DNA of 64,000 bases from assembly GCA_900543415.1 (NCBI GenBank), contig UQRE01000008.1, forward strand, positions 7,022 through 71,021, read 5' to 3'. The stretch is from an uncultured Dorea sp. Lineage in GTDB: Bacteria > Bacillota > Clostridia > Lachnospirales > Lachnospiraceae. Every line of letters begins with the position of its first letter. Positions within the stretch are counted from its first letter, which is position 1. A program made the position numbers and the translations under genes. Positions 40,516-50,762 of the stretch are shown here, one piece after another. The notes beneath the pieces are model-generated. The model was not told where the DNA came from. It worked only from the letters and a program-made list of their open reading frames with translations, and did no database searches.

Positions 40516-41529
40516 CTATGCTAACTCAGCGAAGTATTTAATTGTTCTTACCATCTGGCTTGTGTAAGAGTTCTCATTGTCGTACCAAGATACAACCTGA
40601 ACCTCTGTTGTTCCGTTGTCTAATGGAAGAACCATTGTCTGTGTAGCATCGAATAAAGAACCATATCTCATACCAACGATGTCGCTAGATACGATTTCAT
40701 CTGTATTGTATCCGAAAGATTCTGTAGCTGCTGCTTTCATAGCTGCATTTACTTCATCAACTGTAACAGTTCCGTCAACAACTGCTGTTAAGATTGTTGT
40801 AGATCCTGTTGGAGTTGGAACACGCTGAGCAGCTCCGATTAATTTTCCGTTCAGTTCTGGAATAACAAGTCCGATTGCTTTTGCAGCACCTGTGCTGTTT
40901 GGCACGATATTAACTGCTGCTGCACGAGATCTTCTTAAGTCACCTTTTCTCTGTGGTCCGTCAAGAGTCATCTGATCTCCTGTGTAAGCGTGGATTGTGC
41001 ACATAATTCCAGATTTGATTGCTGCAAGATCGTTCAGTGCTTTAGCCATAGGTGCTAAGCAGTTTGTTGTACAAGAAGCAGCAGAAATAACTGTATCTTC
41101 TGGCTTTAATTCTGTATGGTTAACATTGTAAACGATTGTTGGAAGATCGTTTCCTGCCGGAGCAGAAATAACAACTTTTCTAGCACCTGCTTTAATATGA
41201 GCAGAAGCTTTCTCTTTAGATGTGTAGAAACCTGTACACTCAAGAACAACGTCAACACCGATCTCTCCCCATGGAAGCTCTTCAGCGTTAGCCTTTGCAT
41301 AAATCTTGATTTCTTTTCCATCAACAATGATAGAATCCTCTGTTGCTTCTACTTTGTCACACAGAGCATATCTTCCCTGAGAAGAGTCATACTTTAATAA
41401 GTGTGCAAGCATTTTTGGAGATGTTAAGTCGTTAATTGCAACTACCTCATACCCCTCTGCTCCAAACATCTGTCTGAATGCAAGACGTCCAATACGTCCA
41501 AATCCATTAATCGCTACTTTTACTGCCAT
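40516..41529 (-). CDS. gap: Glyceraldehyde-3-phosphate dehydrogenase, type I
   Basis: 337 aa. [15 protein letters not shown] is the NAD fold start, [15 protein letters not shown] holds the catalytic Cys, and [14 protein letters not shown] and [12 protein letters not shown] belong to the catalytic domain, ending [20 protein letters not shown]. It oxidises glyceraldehyde 3-phosphate to 1,3-bisphosphoglycerate. It heads the glycolytic run with its own promoter. Confidence 0.96.
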   Translation of the reverse strand: MAVKVAINGFGRIGRLAFRQMFGAEGYEVVAINDLTSPKMLAHLLKYDSSQGRYALCDKVEATEDSIIVDGKEIKIYAKANAEELPWGEIGVDVVLECTGFYTSKEKASAHIKAGARKVVISAPAGNDLPTIVYNVNHTELKPEDTVISAASCTTNCLAPMAKALNDLAAIKSGIMCTIHAYTGDQMTLDGPQRKGDLRRSRAAAVNIVPNSTGAAKAIGLVIPELNGKLIGAAQRVPTPTGSTTILTAVVDGTVTVDEVNAAMKAAATESFGYNTDEIVSSDIVGMRYGSLFDATQTMVLPLDNGTTEVQVVSWYDNENSYTSQMVRTIKYFAELA

Positions 41530-41619
41530 GATTAATTCCTCCTAAAGTTTTTTTAACTGACTTCGCAGTCCTTATATTGTGAATTCTCTAACATTGTTAA
41601 AGAATCATCAACTAGGATT

Positions 41620-41648
41620 ATTGTACTAAATCTCATACAAAAATTCAA
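41620..41648 (-). promoter_or_regulatory. Promoter of gap
   Basis: Minus-strand TTGAAT (41643-41648), 17 bp, TACAAT (41620-41625). A leader of about 85 nt follows before the gap ATG at 41529, with AGGAGG near its end. The leader shows no clear riboswitch fold. Confidence 0.65.
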
Positions 41649-41664
41649 GTGCCTTTTCCTATTT

Positions 41665-42468
41665 TTATAGAAGTTGACAAAAATACGGCTTTCTCCCTTT
41701 AAATTCTGTATAATACTTAAAACCACAGTCCTCTAAAATGTCTCTGACCTTCGAAAAATCGTAGGCAATATGCTCCGGTCTGTGACCGTCAGCTCCGATT
41801 GTTATAATCTCTCCGCCCAATTCCCGGTAACGCTTTAATACATCTGCATGAGGATGTGCAAAAGGAAGCCCATATTTCAATCCGGCTGTATTAAGTTCCA
41901 GTCCTTTTCCATTTTCGATCAGTGTCCGAAGGATCTCATCAATAATATCTGCATATTTCTTATAATTATAATCCTGCTCTCTATGCTTTCCATAGCGCAC
42001 CACATAATCTAAATGCCCAAGCACATCGAAGCCGTCAAATTCCTGTATATCGGTCAACGTTTCTTCCATAGCAATGCGGTACCCCTCTTCATCGGATCTT
42101 CCAATGAACAGCTTACCGGCAGCCGGGTCTGTGGATTCAATGACATGTACGGACCCGATCACAAAATCAAAGGGATATTTCTTTACGAATTCACGATAAT
42201 ATCCTCCCAGATGCGGTTGGAGCCCAAGTTCCACACCAATCCGCACATCGATTTTGTCCTGATACTTTTCCTGTAATGGTCTAAGTGTCTCAAAATATTT
42301 TTCCGGTTCGAAAATACTTTCTTCTCCCCACTCCATGTCATCCTTGTCATAGTGATCTGTAAAACAGATCATCTCAAGACCTTTCTCTAACGCGCCCAAA
42401 ATCATCTGTTCCGGCGTAAATTCCGAATCATGGGAAAAGTTAGAATGCATATGCACATCTGCTCTCAT
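41665..42468 (-). CDS. PHP-domain phosphatase, histidinol-phosphatase-like
   Basis: 267 aa from MRADVHMHSNFSHDSEFTPE, chosen for AAAGGAG that lies in the end of mnmA. Metal ligands of the PHP fold are visible: DVHMHSN, CFTDHYD, GVELGLQPH, GSVHVIES, GHLDYVVRYG and GADGHRPE. It is the HisK/YtvP-type family that dephosphorylates histidinol phosphate. No other his genes are in view. The start overlaps mnmA by 2-3 bp, so they are probably co-transcribed. Confidence 0.82.
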   Translation of the reverse strand: MRADVHMHSNFSHDSEFTPEQMILGALEKGLEMICFTDHYDKDDMEWGEESIFEPEKYFETLRPLQEKYQDKIDVRIGVELGLQPHLGGYYREFVKKYPFDFVIGSVHVIESTDPAAGKLFIGRSDEEGYRIAMEETLTDIQEFDGFDVLGHLDYVVRYGKHREQDYNYKKYADIIDEILRTLIENGKGLELNTAGLKYGLPFAHPHADVLKRYRELGGEIITIGADGHRPEHIAYDFSKVRDILEDCGFKYYTEFKGRKPYFCQLL

Positions 42469-42469
42469 A

Positions 42470-43555
42470 TTATTTATCTCCTTTGATCGTTCCACCTAAA
42501 AGTACGTATTCATCTTCATACAGCACTACAGCCTGTCCGGGAGTGATCGCTCTTTGCGGTTCGTCAAACACGCACAAAATCTCATCCTCTCCTGTTTTCT
42601 CCACTGTACACCATGCTCCTTTGTGATTATAGCGAATCTTTGCCCACGCCCGCTTTGGCTTGTCAAGACCTTCAATCGCCATATAGTTGACATGATCTGC
42701 TCTCAGATAACGACTTAGCGATTCTTCATGGCTTCCCACAACTATCTCATTGGTCTCCGGTCGGATCTCAAGTACGAACACCGGATGCCCAAGCGAAAGT
42801 CCAAGTCTTTTTCTCTGTCCCACTGTATAATGGACGATTCCTTTATGTTTTCCAACTACCGTTCCATCTGTTGTCACAAAATCGCCCGGCAATACCGGCT
42901 GATTTGTGTTTTCTTCTATATAGGAAGCGTAATCACCATCCGGAATAAAACAAATATCCTGACTATCCGGCTTATCTGCCACTAAGAGTCCCAGTTTTTC
43001 TGCCATTTCACGAATCTCTTCTTTCGTATAAGCGCCCACCGGCATCAAGGTTTTCTGCAGTTGTTCCTGTGTCAGATTATAAAGAGCATAAGTCTGATCT
43101 TTGGCTCCGGTAGCAGAAGTCCGAAGAGAATATCTGCCATTTGGAAGTTGATCGATTCTTGCATAATGACCGGTTGCTATATAATCTGCTCCGATCTGCA
43201 TGCTGCGCTTCAAAAGAGACTCCCACTTTACATAACGATTACACGCAATACACGGGTTCGGTGTTCTTCCCTCTTGATACTCTTTCACAAAATAATCAAT
43301 CACCTGCTCCTTAAATTCCTGTTTAAAATTCATGACATAATAAGGAATACCAAGAGACGCTGCCACTCTTCTGGCGTCTTCTACCGCACTTAGACCACAG
43401 CAACCTCCATTTTCTTCTTGTACCAGTTCCTCTTCTTCCTGCCAGATCTGCATTGTCACTCCGATCACATCATATCCTGCTTCTTTCAGAAGCCATGCAG
43501 CCACCGAAGAATCAACGCCGCCGGACATTCCTACTACTACCTTTTTTTTCTCCAT
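42470..43555 (-). CDS. mnmA: tRNA 2-thiouridylase
   Basis: 361 aa. [18 protein letters not shown] is the PP-loop, [12 protein letters not shown] carries one catalytic Cys and [13 protein letters not shown] the second, and the C-terminal [14 protein letters not shown] and PGQAVVLY parts bind tRNA. It adds sulfur to U34 of Glu/Gln/Lys tRNAs using sulfur from the cysteine desulfurase encoded upstream. It is 25 bp after the nifU-like gene, so it belongs to the Fe-S cluster operon. Confidence 0.95.
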   Translation of the reverse strand: MEKKKVVVGMSGGVDSSVAAWLLKEAGYDVIGVTMQIWQEEEELVQEENGGCCGLSAVEDARRVAASLGIPYYVMNFKQEFKEQVIDYFVKEYQEGRTPNPCIACNRYVKWESLLKRSMQIGADYIATGHYARIDQLPNGRYSLRTSATGAKDQTYALYNLTQEQLQKTLMPVGAYTKEEIREMAEKLGLLVADKPDSQDICFIPDGDYASYIEENTNQPVLPGDFVTTDGTVVGKHKGIVHYTVGQRKRLGLSLGHPVFVLEIRPETNEIVVGSHEESLSRYLRADHVNYMAIEGLDKPKRAWAKIRYNHKGAWCTVEKTGEDEILCVFDEPQRAITPGQAVVLYEDEYVLLGGTIKGDK

Positions 43556-43580
43556 CAGACTATCTCTTTTCTTTCATTTT

Positions 43581-44021
43581 TTAATATTCTTCTTCCTCTT
43601 CTTCGTCCTCATGAATATCCGACTTCGGCTTTTCCAACCCCTCGATCTGAATACCATTTTTCTCTGCATAATCCCAGAGCGCTGCATGAATTGCCTCTTC
43701 CGCAAGCAGAGAACAGTGAACCTTTACCGGCGGAAGACCGTCAAGGGCTTCCATAACAGCTTTATTTGTCACCTGCATTGCTTCTTTAATATTTTTTCCT
43801 TTTACAAGTTCCGTTGCCATACTGCTCGTAGCAACCGCTGCGCCGCAGCCAAATGTTTTAAATTTTACATCACGGATAATTTGATTTTCATCAATGTCCA
43901 GATAAATTCTCATAATATCTCCGCATTTCGCATTTCCTACTGTTCCAACGCCGCTGGCATTTTCAATCTCTCCTACATTTCTTGGATGTTCAAAATGATC
44001 CATTACTTTTTCTGTATACAT
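43581..44021 (-). CDS. NifU/IscU-like Fe-S scaffold protein
   Basis: 146 aa. YTEKVMDHFEHPRNVGEIEN opens the family. The three cluster-binding Cys occur in NAKCGDIM, KTFGCGAAVATSS and VKVHCSLLAEEAI. The last residues are a run of Asp and Glu not usual in classic IscU. It assembles Fe-S clusters from sulfur supplied by the NifS-like enzyme. It lies between nifS and mnmA, in the order iscR-nifS-nifU-mnmA. Confidence 0.9.
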   Translation of the reverse strand: MYTEKVMDHFEHPRNVGEIENASGVGTVGNAKCGDIMRIYLDIDENQIIRDVKFKTFGCGAAVATSSMATELVKGKNIKEAMQVTNKAVMEALDGLPPVKVHCSLLAEEAIHAALWDYAEKNGIQIEGLEKPKSDIHEDEEEEEEY

Positions 44022-44054
44022 AATCTATCTCCTGTTCTTTCTTTTATTCTGTTC

Positions 44055-45236
44055 TTATTTTTGTTTCTTTATAAAGTCCTCATATAGCGGAGACATGTTA
44101 CGAAGTCTCTCGATGATCGCTTTCAAATTCTCAACTACATAATCAATATCTTCTTTTGTAATCTCTTCATTGATTGTCAACCGCAAAGAACCATGCGCGA
44201 TTTCATGCGGAAGTCCGATTGCCAGCAGTACATGAGACGGATCAAGAGAACCGGAGGTACACGCTGATCCACTGGAGGCACAGATTCCCTTTCCATCCAG
44301 CATGATAAGAAGGGATTCACCTTCAATAAACCGGAAGCTGAAATTCGCATTATTAGGAAGCCTGTCCGTACGATGTCCATTTAATCTGCTATATGGAATT
44401 TCTTTAAGAACTCTGTCGATCAGGTAATCTCTAACCTCAACCTCATTAGCTGTTCTTTCTTCTCGTGTGTCTGCCGCTCTCTTTGCCGCTGTTCCCATAC
44501 CTACAATACCCGGTACATTCTCCGTGCCTGCTCTTCTCTTTCTTTCCTGAGCTCCTCCATGAATGAAAGAGCGGATCTTTACTCCTTTTCTAATATACAG
44601 AAAACCGATTCCTTTGGGACCGTTTAATTTATGTCCGCTTGCACTAAGCATATCGATCTGACATTCATCCACATTAATCGGAAGCTGTCCGTATGCCTGA
44701 ACGGCATCTGTGTGGAATAAAATTCCATGTTCATGCGCAATTTGTCCAATCTCTTTGATCGGCTCAATCGTTCCGATTTCATTATTGGCAAACATAATAG
44801 AGATTAAAATTGTCTCCGGTCGGATTGCCTTTTTCAAATCTTCAAGCCGCACCTTTCCATCTCCATCAACATCCAGATAAGTTACCTCATATCCGTTCTT
44901 CTCCAGATACTGTGCGGTATGCAAAATTGCATGATGCTCGATCTTCGTTGTAATAATGTGGTTTCCCTTACTCCGATACGCTTCTGCAGTCGCCTTTAAT
45001 GCCCAGTTATCAGCTTCTGAGCCGCCTGCCGTGAAGTAAATCTCATTGCTTTTCGCTCCTAACGTCGCAGCGATCCGGTCTCTCTGCACATCAACCACTT
45101 CTTTATTTCCCGCTGCGAATGTATAAACACTGGATGGGTTCCCGAACTTCTCTGTAAAATACGGGAGCATTGCTTCTAACACTTCCGGAGCGGTCTTTGT
45201 CGTTGCCGCATTGTCTAAATATAAAAATTTATCCAT
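44055..45236 (-). CDS. Cysteine desulfurase (NifS/IscS type)
   Basis: 393 aa from MDKFLYLDNAATTKTAPEVL, with GGAGG 8 bases upstream. The PLP lysine is in SASGHKLNGPKGIGFLYI, PLP contacts in TAGGSEADNWALK and IEHHAILHTAQYL, and the persulfide Cys in SSGSACTSGSLDPSHVL. It strips sulfur from cysteine for Fe-S clusters and tRNA thiolation. Downstream of the Rrf2 regulator and upstream of the scaffold and mnmA. Confidence 0.94.
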   Translation of the reverse strand: MDKFLYLDNAATTKTAPEVLEAMLPYFTEKFGNPSSVYTFAAGNKEVVDVQRDRIAATLGAKSNEIYFTAGGSEADNWALKATAEAYRSKGNHIITTKIEHHAILHTAQYLEKNGYEVTYLDVDGDGKVRLEDLKKAIRPETILISIMFANNEIGTIEPIKEIGQIAHEHGILFHTDAVQAYGQLPINVDECQIDMLSASGHKLNGPKGIGFLYIRKGVKIRSFIHGGAQERKRRAGTENVPGIVGMGTAAKRAADTREERTANEVEVRDYLIDRVLKEIPYSRLNGHRTDRLPNNANFSFRFIEGESLLIMLDGKGICASSGSACTSGSLDPSHVLLAIGLPHEIAHGSLRLTINEEITKEDIDYVVENLKAIIERLRNMSPLYEDFIKKQK

Positions 45237-45259
45237 CACAATTCCTCCATTTTCTTCTA

Positions 45260-45721
45260 TTATACGCTTCCACATGCCGATGCATCAAATCCTCCTGCGG
45301 GATTCAGCTTCTTGCTTTCCCCCACCAACTCATCCAGCATGATTTTATTTACCGTTTCATTAATACTTTCATTGATTTTTTTCCATACATATTTGGTAAC
45401 ACAACTGTCCGCTGAAATGCAGCCGTCTTCCGAATAAAAAGCTGCACATTTCACCGGTTCTAAGCTTCCTTCCAGAGCCCTCAAAACATCGCCTACCGAG
45501 ATTTCTTCCGCCTTCTTGTTCAGCACATAGCCACCGGAAGCTCCGCGGATACTTTTCACAAGCCCTGCTTTCTTAAGAAGCGCTACCAGTTGTTCCAGAT
45601 ACCGCTCAGAAATATCTTGTCTGGCGGCAATACTGCTGATCGATACCGGTTCCTCTTCACTGTATCTCGCCAAATCAATGATTGCTCTAAGACCGTATCT
45701 TCCTTTTGTGGAAAGTTTCAT
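45260..45721 (-). CDS. Rrf2/IscR-family regulator
   Basis: 153 aa. MKLSTKGRYGLRAIIDLARY begins the winged HTH (ISSIAARQDISERYLEQLVA). Three Cys in PVKCAAFYSEDGCISADSCVTKY would bind an Fe-S cluster, as in IscR. It likely senses cluster supply and represses its own operon. A palindrome suited to it lies at 45743-45759. Confidence 0.9.
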   Translation of the reverse strand: MKLSTKGRYGLRAIIDLARYSEEEPVSISSIAARQDISERYLEQLVALLKKAGLVKSIRGASGGYVLNKKAEEISVGDVLRALEGSLEPVKCAAFYSEDGCISADSCVTKYVWKKINESINETVNKIMLDELVGESKKLNPAGGFDASACGSV

Positions 45722-45742
45722 CTTATCACCCTCTTTATAATT

Positions 45743-45801
45743 CCCAGTAATTTACTAGGATTTTACTTCTGTAGAATACCACCCATCTTTCGTTCTGTCA
45801 A
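45743..45801 (-). promoter_or_regulatory. Promoter and Rrf2-type operator of the Fe-S operon
   Basis: Minus-strand TTGACA (45796-45801), 17 bp, TATTCT (45773-45778). Downstream the near-palindrome CCCAGTAATTTACTAGG (45743-45759) lies between promoter and start codon, where an autoregulating Rrf2 protein would bind. Confidence 0.65.
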
Positions 45802-45848
45802 GCACTGTACCGGAATATATTTAAAATAATATCTCTAAGGAGGATTCT

Positions 45849-47183
45849 ATGTCACGAAAACAAGTCCTCATTAAGGGCACGATCATTTTAACATTAACCG
45901 GATTTGCCACTCGGTTCATGGGGTTTTTTTATCGAATTTTCTTAAGCCATACTTTCGGAGAAGAGGGAGTTGGCATTTACCAATTGATTTTCCCAATTTA
46001 CGCCATGGGGTTTTCTCTTACATCTGCCGGTATTGAATTGGCGCTTTCAAGAAGTACCGCTTATTATATTGCCAAGAACGAGAAACACAAAGCAGCCGAA
46101 CTTCTTCTAACTGCCCTTTTGATCACAGAAGCTCTTTCCATCATTGCCATGCTTCTTATTCAACGATACGCCGGCTTTCTTGCTGTATCTGTTCTTCACG
46201 AGCCCCGATGCGAAAAACTTCTTATGATTCTGTCCTATGTGTTTCCTTTTTCCGCCTTGCACAGCTCCATCTGCGGTTACTATCTCGGAATGAAGAAGAC
46301 GAAGATCCCATCCGTCTCGCAACTGATCGAGCAGATTACACGAATTGGTTCCGTCTGGCTCTTATATACGATCAGCTGCACACAAGGGCACCCTTTTGGA
46401 ATCGCTGTCGCAGTCTCCGGGCTGATTGCCGGTGAAATATGCTCTTCTCTCTACTGTTTAAATCTCCTGTCACATGAAGATGAATTAACCTTTACGCCGC
46501 GCGCTTTCACAAGCGCATTCAAAAAGCACGCCGGAAGTCTTACCGGTCTATCACTTCCACTTACCGGAAGCCGTGTCATGCTGAATATTTTGCAGAGCAT
46601 TGAAGCAGTCTCTATTCCCATAAAGCTGCAACTCTACGGAATGAGCGTCAAAGCTTCTTTAAGCACATACGGAGTTTTGACCGGAATGGCTCTCCCATGC
46701 ATTCTCTTTCCTTCCGCTATTACAAATTCCGTCTCCACTATGCTTCTTCCCACAGTTGCGGAAATTCAGGCCATGGACGAGCGCAGTCAACTGTCTTCTC
46801 TGATCCGCAAAGTCTTTTTTTCCTGCATCAGTCTTGGCTGCATATGCTGTGCAGGGCTCTTACTTTTCGGACAATGGATCGGCGAATTTCTTTTCCACAG
46901 TCCGTCAGCCGGAGTTTTTATTGTCACATTGGCATGGATGTGTCCTTTTTTATACACGAACAATACGTTACTCAGCATTCTAAATGGAATTGGCAAGACA
47001 AACCTTTCCTTTTTCATTAATGCCATCAGTCTCATAATCCGAATTGCCGGTGTTCTCCTCTTCATTCCCAAAATCGGTATCTACGGATATCTATGGGGAC
47101 TTCTGATCAGCCAGCTTAGTATTTTCTTCTTTTGCCTTTTTTATTTGCATTATTATCTTCAGTCTTCCTCTTTACGAAGATAA
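45849..47183 (+). CDS. SpoVB-like MOP-superfamily flippase
   Basis: 444 aa with about 12-14 membrane helices. The start KGTIILTLTGFATRFMGFFY, then GEEGVGIYQLIFPIYAMGFSLTSAGI, is the SpoVB/MurJ-type signature. These proteins flip lipid-linked sugars and are needed for spore cortex or wall polymer export. Divergent from the Fe-S operon. AAGGAGG lies before the ATG. Confidence 0.85.
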   Translation: MSRKQVLIKGTIILTLTGFATRFMGFFYRIFLSHTFGEEGVGIYQLIFPIYAMGFSLTSAGIELALSRSTAYYIAKNEKHKAAELLLTALLITEALSIIAMLLIQRYAGFLAVSVLHEPRCEKLLMILSYVFPFSALHSSICGYYLGMKKTKIPSVSQLIEQITRIGSVWLLYTISCTQGHPFGIAVAVSGLIAGEICSSLYCLNLLSHEDELTFTPRAFTSAFKKHAGSLTGLSLPLTGSRVMLNILQSIEAVSIPIKLQLYGMSVKASLSTYGVLTGMALPCILFPSAITNSVSTMLLPTVAEIQAMDERSQLSSLIRKVFFSCISLGCICCAGLLLFGQWIGEFLFHSPSAGVFIVTLAWMCPFLYTNNTLLSILNGIGKTNLSFFINAISLIIRIAGVLLFIPKIGIYGYLWGLLISQLSIFFFCLFYLHYYLQSSSLRR

Positions 47184-47191
47184 TTCCACAA

Positions 47192-47248
47192 GAAAAAGAA
47201 GCTGCACACGAACCTAGTACAACTACTAGCGCTGCAGCTTCTTTTCTT
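47192..47248. terminator. Bidirectional terminator between spoVB and spoIIM genes
   Basis: AAGAAGCTGCA (47196-47206) pairs with TGCAGCTTCTT (47233-47243), with an inner CTAGT/ACTAG stem. The plus strand ends in TTTTCTT and the minus strand in TTTTTCTTG, so both converging genes can end here. Confidence 0.85.
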
Positions 47249-47786
47249 AAATAGATGATAAAAACATTCTCATTAAAACAGGATTCACCGTACACTCCAG
47301 AATAAGCCCCACTGCCATAAACAAGAAAAAGCAGATTGTTTTTACCGCACTCCACGTTCTCTTTGGATAGCAGAACAGATACCACAATAAGATCAGATAC
47401 CCTGCTGTATAGAGCGGAAGCTGTGGCAGAACACCAACGAGGCAAAGAAGGATTCCTCCGAATCCCCTCTGCATAACTGCCACAGTCAGAATCAGACCGC
47501 TTAACAGGCCCGTCCACATCAAAAATAACAGAACTGCCGCCTTGCGAAATTTCGTACATCCCGCCAGCCCCAGAATCACGAGCGGTGTTATACGAAGGCG
47601 CAGCAGATACCAGAAATATTCACTGTTATCAATGGGCGTCTGCATATATTGTTCCATGAAAAACTCATGAAAGATTCCCAGATCTGCCAGATATTCACCG
47701 GCGATAAAATTGGCGCTTAATATCCCCGCCAAAAAGCCAAACATATAAAACAGAGCAAAATATTTTTTGCTTTCCTGTACCTTCAT
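47247..47786 (-). CDS. Stage II sporulation protein M-like membrane protein
   Basis: 179 aa with about five membrane helices. The N-terminal KKYFALFYMFGFLAGILSAN and C-terminal LECTVNPVLMRMFLSSI fit the SpoIIM family, which works in engulfment during sporulation together with SpoIID and SpoIIP. The family is short in Clostridia and this is the usual size. Next to spoVB, converging on a shared terminator. Confidence 0.7.
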   Translation of the reverse strand: MKVQESKKYFALFYMFGFLAGILSANFIAGEYLADLGIFHEFFMEQYMQTPIDNSEYFWYLLRLRITPLVILGLAGCTKFRKAAVLLFLMWTGLLSGLILTVAVMQRGFGGILLCLVGVLPQLPLYTAGYLILLWYLFCYPKRTWSAVKTICFFLFMAVGLILECTVNPVLMRMFLSSI

Positions 47787-47842
47787 GCGCTTCCTCCTTG
47801 CATTTAGATACTCTATTATATGTATAGGCTCTTCATATATGA

Positions 47843-48382
47843 CTATTTTAAATAACGAGCTTCATAAGCGAGTACGGAAGCAATGGTTTTCGAATCTTCA
47901 ATCTCTCCGGAAAAAATCTTTTCTTTCAATTCATCCACTGTGTATGCTTTTACATTTACATATTCATTTTCATCCAGATTCTGTGTACCCGCCTTCAGTT
48001 TTCTCGCAACATATACTTCAATCTTCTCATTGCAGAGTGCAACGGTTGTTCGTATATTGATCAGCCATTCCAGCTGTTCTGACTTATAGCCGGTTTCTTC
48101 TTCCAATTCTCGCGCCGCACAAAGAATTCCTTTTTCCTCCGGATCGTCAAGCTTACCTGCCGGAATCTCCAATGTCTTCCGGTCCAGCGCATTTCGAAAT
48201 TGGGATACCATCAGAATCCGTCCGTCATCCAGCACCGGAACTACTGCCGCCGCTCCGTTATGTTTAATAAAGTCCCACTCTTCGTGATTTCCATTTGCAA
48301 ATTCCATGGAATCTTTATAAACCTCCAAAACGGTTCCTTTATACATCAATTCTCTTTTTACACGCCTGATTTCCTCACACAT
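47843..48382 (-). CDS. NUDIX hydrolase, ADP-ribose pyrophosphatase type
   Basis: 179 aa. The Nudix box lies at AGKLDDPEEKGILCAARELE followed by EETGY, with the expected G, E, RE and EE residues. VPVLDDGRILMVSQFRNALD and TLEIPAG upstream belong to the ADP-ribose pyrophosphatase (NudF-like) branch. It cleaves ADP-ribose and similar nucleotide sugars. Monocistronic, between spoIIM and rny. Confidence 0.9.
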   Translation of the reverse strand: MCEEIRRVKRELMYKGTVLEVYKDSMEFANGNHEEWDFIKHNGAAAVVPVLDDGRILMVSQFRNALDRKTLEIPAGKLDDPEEKGILCAARELEEETGYKSEQLEWLINIRTTVALCNEKIEVYVARKLKAGTQNLDENEYVNVKAYTVDELKEKIFSGEIEDSKTIASVLAYEARYLK

Positions 48383-48521
48383 ATTGTCTTACCTTCCTTT
48401 TTTATTCATTTATATATTTTACATTTTTTATTTACCTTATGAGATTTCAAAAGAATTCCGGAAATTGAGAAAGGGAGATGCCACACTTTATATCAGCGCG
48501 ACACCTCCCTACATTTATCTT

Positions 48522-50075
48522 CTACTTGGCATAATCGGTCACTCGCGATTCACGAATCACGTTGACTTTGATCTGTCCAGGATATTCCAGCTCAAACTCA
48601 ATCTGTTTCGCTATATCTCTAGCCATCAATACCATATCTGCATCAGATACCTGCTCCGGAACTACCATTACACGAATCTCTCTACCTGCTTGAATTGCAA
48701 AAGATTTATCAACACCTTTAAATTGGTTGGTGATATCTTCTAATTGTTTTAACCTGTTTGTATATGTTTCCAATGTTTCTCTTCTCGCACCCGGTCTTGC
48801 AGCGGAAATCGTATCTGCCGCCTGCACAACGCATGCAATAAGAGTTTCCGGCTCTACGTCGCCATGATGCGCTTCCACTGCATTGATAACCACAGCAGAC
48901 TCTTTATATTTTCTACAAAGATCGACACCAATCTGAATGTGGGAGCCTTCCACATCATGATCAATAGATTTTCCAATATCATGTAAAAGACCGGCTCTTT
49001 TTGCCACACGTACATCCAGACCGATCTCACCGGCAAGAAGTCCGGCAAGTTGGGAAACTTCCATAGAATGCTTTAATGCATTCTGTCCATAACTAGTTCT
49101 GAATTTCATTCTTCCGAGCAGTTTGATAAGCTCTGGATGAATACCATGAACACCAACTTCTAACGCTGCCGCCTCGCCTTCTTCACGAATCATTGTCTCT
49201 ACTTCTTTTTGCGCTTTTTCTACCATCTCTTCGATTCTTGCCGGATGGATACGACCATCGACAATCAATTTTTCAAGCGCAATTCTTGCGACTTCTCTTC
49301 TTATTGGATCAAAGCCGGACAATACAACCGCTTCCGGTGTGTCGTCAATAATAAGTTCCACACCTGTCATCGTCTCCAATGTACGGATATTACGTCCTTC
49401 TCTACCAATAATTCTGCCTTTCATTTCATCACTTGGAAGCTGCACAACTGAAATTGTAGTCTCCGCAACATGGTCAGCGGCACAACGCTGAATTGCAGTG
49501 ACAACATATTCTTTCGCTTTTTTATCAGCTTCTTCCTTTGCCTGCGCTTCCAGTTCTTTTACCATTTTGGCAGTATCATGTTTTACATCTTCTTCAACAG
49601 TTTTCAACAAATATTCTTTTGCTTGTTCGGAGGTAAGTCCTGAGATTCTTTCTAGTTCCTGCACTCGCTGCTTACTCAACTCTTCCACTTTCGCTTCGCG
49701 CTGCTTAAGCTGTTCTTCTTTTGCTGCAAATCCTGCTTCACGCTTCTCAATAGCGTCGGACTTTTTGTCCAAAGCCTCTTCCTTGGAAAGAACACGTTTC
49801 TCGTATCTTTGTAACTCTGCTCTGCGTTCCTTTGTCTCTTTTTCAAGTTCATTCTTGTTCTTGATCGACTCTTCTTTAATTTCCAAGAGAGACTCCTTCT
49901 TCTTTGCCTCAGCCGTTTTTACTGCATCATCAATGATCTCACGCGCTTTTGTTTCCGCATTTCCGATCTTACAATCTGCATTTTTCTTCAGATTTGACAC
50001 TGTAAGAAAATGACTGATCACTGCCGTCACTACTACAAGCACTGCTGCTACAGCAATTACTATTCCTATCGGCAC
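48522..50075 (-). CDS. rny: Ribonuclease Y
   Basis: 517 aa. An N-terminal membrane anchor ([20 protein letters not shown]) is followed by a long coiled coil (about 30-200), a KH domain ([20 protein letters not shown]) and an HD domain ([31 protein letters not shown]). It is the main endonuclease starting mRNA decay in Firmicutes. Sits upstream of nothing in its own operon; recX-recA precede it. Confidence 0.96.
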   Translation of the reverse strand: MPIGIVIAVAAVLVVVTAVISHFLTVSNLKKNADCKIGNAETKAREIIDDAVKTAEAKKKESLLEIKEESIKNKNELEKETKERRAELQRYEKRVLSKEEALDKKSDAIEKREAGFAAKEEQLKQREAKVEELSKQRVQELERISGLTSEQAKEYLLKTVEEDVKHDTAKMVKELEAQAKEEADKKAKEYVVTAIQRCAADHVAETTISVVQLPSDEMKGRIIGREGRNIRTLETMTGVELIIDDTPEAVVLSGFDPIRREVARIALEKLIVDGRIHPARIEEMVEKAQKEVETMIREEGEAAALEVGVHGIHPELIKLLGRMKFRTSYGQNALKHSMEVSQLAGLLAGEIGLDVRVAKRAGLLHDIGKSIDHDVEGSHIQIGVDLCRKYKESAVVINAVEAHHGDVEPETLIACVVQAADTISAARPGARRETLETYTNRLKQLEDITNQFKGVDKSFAIQAGREIRVMVVPEQVSDADMVLMARDIAKQIEFELEYPGQIKVNVIRESRVTDYAK

Positions 50076-50122
50076 AGGAGCACCTCCTTATTTAATTTTC
50101 ATTGTACAAATACAACACTTAA

Positions 50123-50151
50123 ATTTTATACTGTTTTAACAAAGATGTCAA
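50123..50151 (-). promoter_or_regulatory. Promoter of rny
   Basis: Minus-strand TTGACA (50146-50151), 17 bp, TAAAAT (50123-50128). It partly overlaps the end of recX, so rny has its own promoter although recA-recX lie just upstream. Confidence 0.65.
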
Positions 50152-50762
50152 GCATTCCAATCAGAAACTTGTATTACTTGACGGATGTCCTCATATCGGA
50201 AACCTTTTCTTACTAAAAAACCTAATATTTTCTGAGTTTCCGCCCGGTTTGCATTCTCGGGATCATACCCTTTTTTACGCAGAAGTGTACAAATAGCTTC
50301 TCTTGCATCATGCTCTTCATAGCATTCTTGAAAGGCAGCATCAATATCCTCGCCTTTTACTCCCTTCTGACAAAGAGACGCATAGATTTCCCTTCGGCTT
50401 TTCTTATCCTTGCGGCTTTCTATAAAATTTCTCGCATATTCCTGATCGTTGATATATCCGAAAGATTTCACATAATCCATCACCATATCTATAATATCTT
50501 CCGGATAACCGCCAAGCCTCAACTTCTTCCGAAGCTGTTCTTCTGTCCGCCCCATAACATTCAGTAAATGCAGCGCGCGAAGTTTCCCTCTTTTCAGGAT
50601 GACTTCCCGGCGAATCTTTTCATACACCTCAACAGACAGTTCTTCATTAACTGTAACGCGATAACGAGACAGTTCGCCTTTGTATAATACAAAAGCGAAC
50701 CGTTCATCGAGATATACTTTATATTTATTTTTTGCCACCGCTTCTATCTTAGTGACGATCAT
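50148..50762 (-). CDS. recX: Regulatory protein RecX
   Basis: 204 aa, mostly three-helix repeats: ALHLLNVMGRTEEQLRKKL, DYVKSFGYINDQEYARNFIE and GFLVRKGFRYEDIRQVI. It binds RecA filaments and limits their activity. It directly follows recA (adjacent codons, no gap), the classical arrangement, so both are under the SOS promoter ahead of recA. Confidence 0.92.
   Translation of the reverse strand: MIVTKIEAVAKNKYKVYLDERFAFVLYKGELSRYRVTVNEELSVEVYEKIRREVILKRGKLRALHLLNVMGRTEEQLRKKLRLGGYPEDIIDMVMDYVKSFGYINDQEYARNFIESRKDKKSRREIYASLCQKGVKGEDIDAAFQECYEEHDAREAICTLLRKKGYDPENANRAETQKILGFLVRKGFRYEDIRQVIQVSDWNA

Noticed and set aside
47116..47559. A 147-codon minus-strand frame across the spoVB-spoIIM junction
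   Set aside because: It covers the shared terminator and reads spoIIM out of frame; no coding signal.
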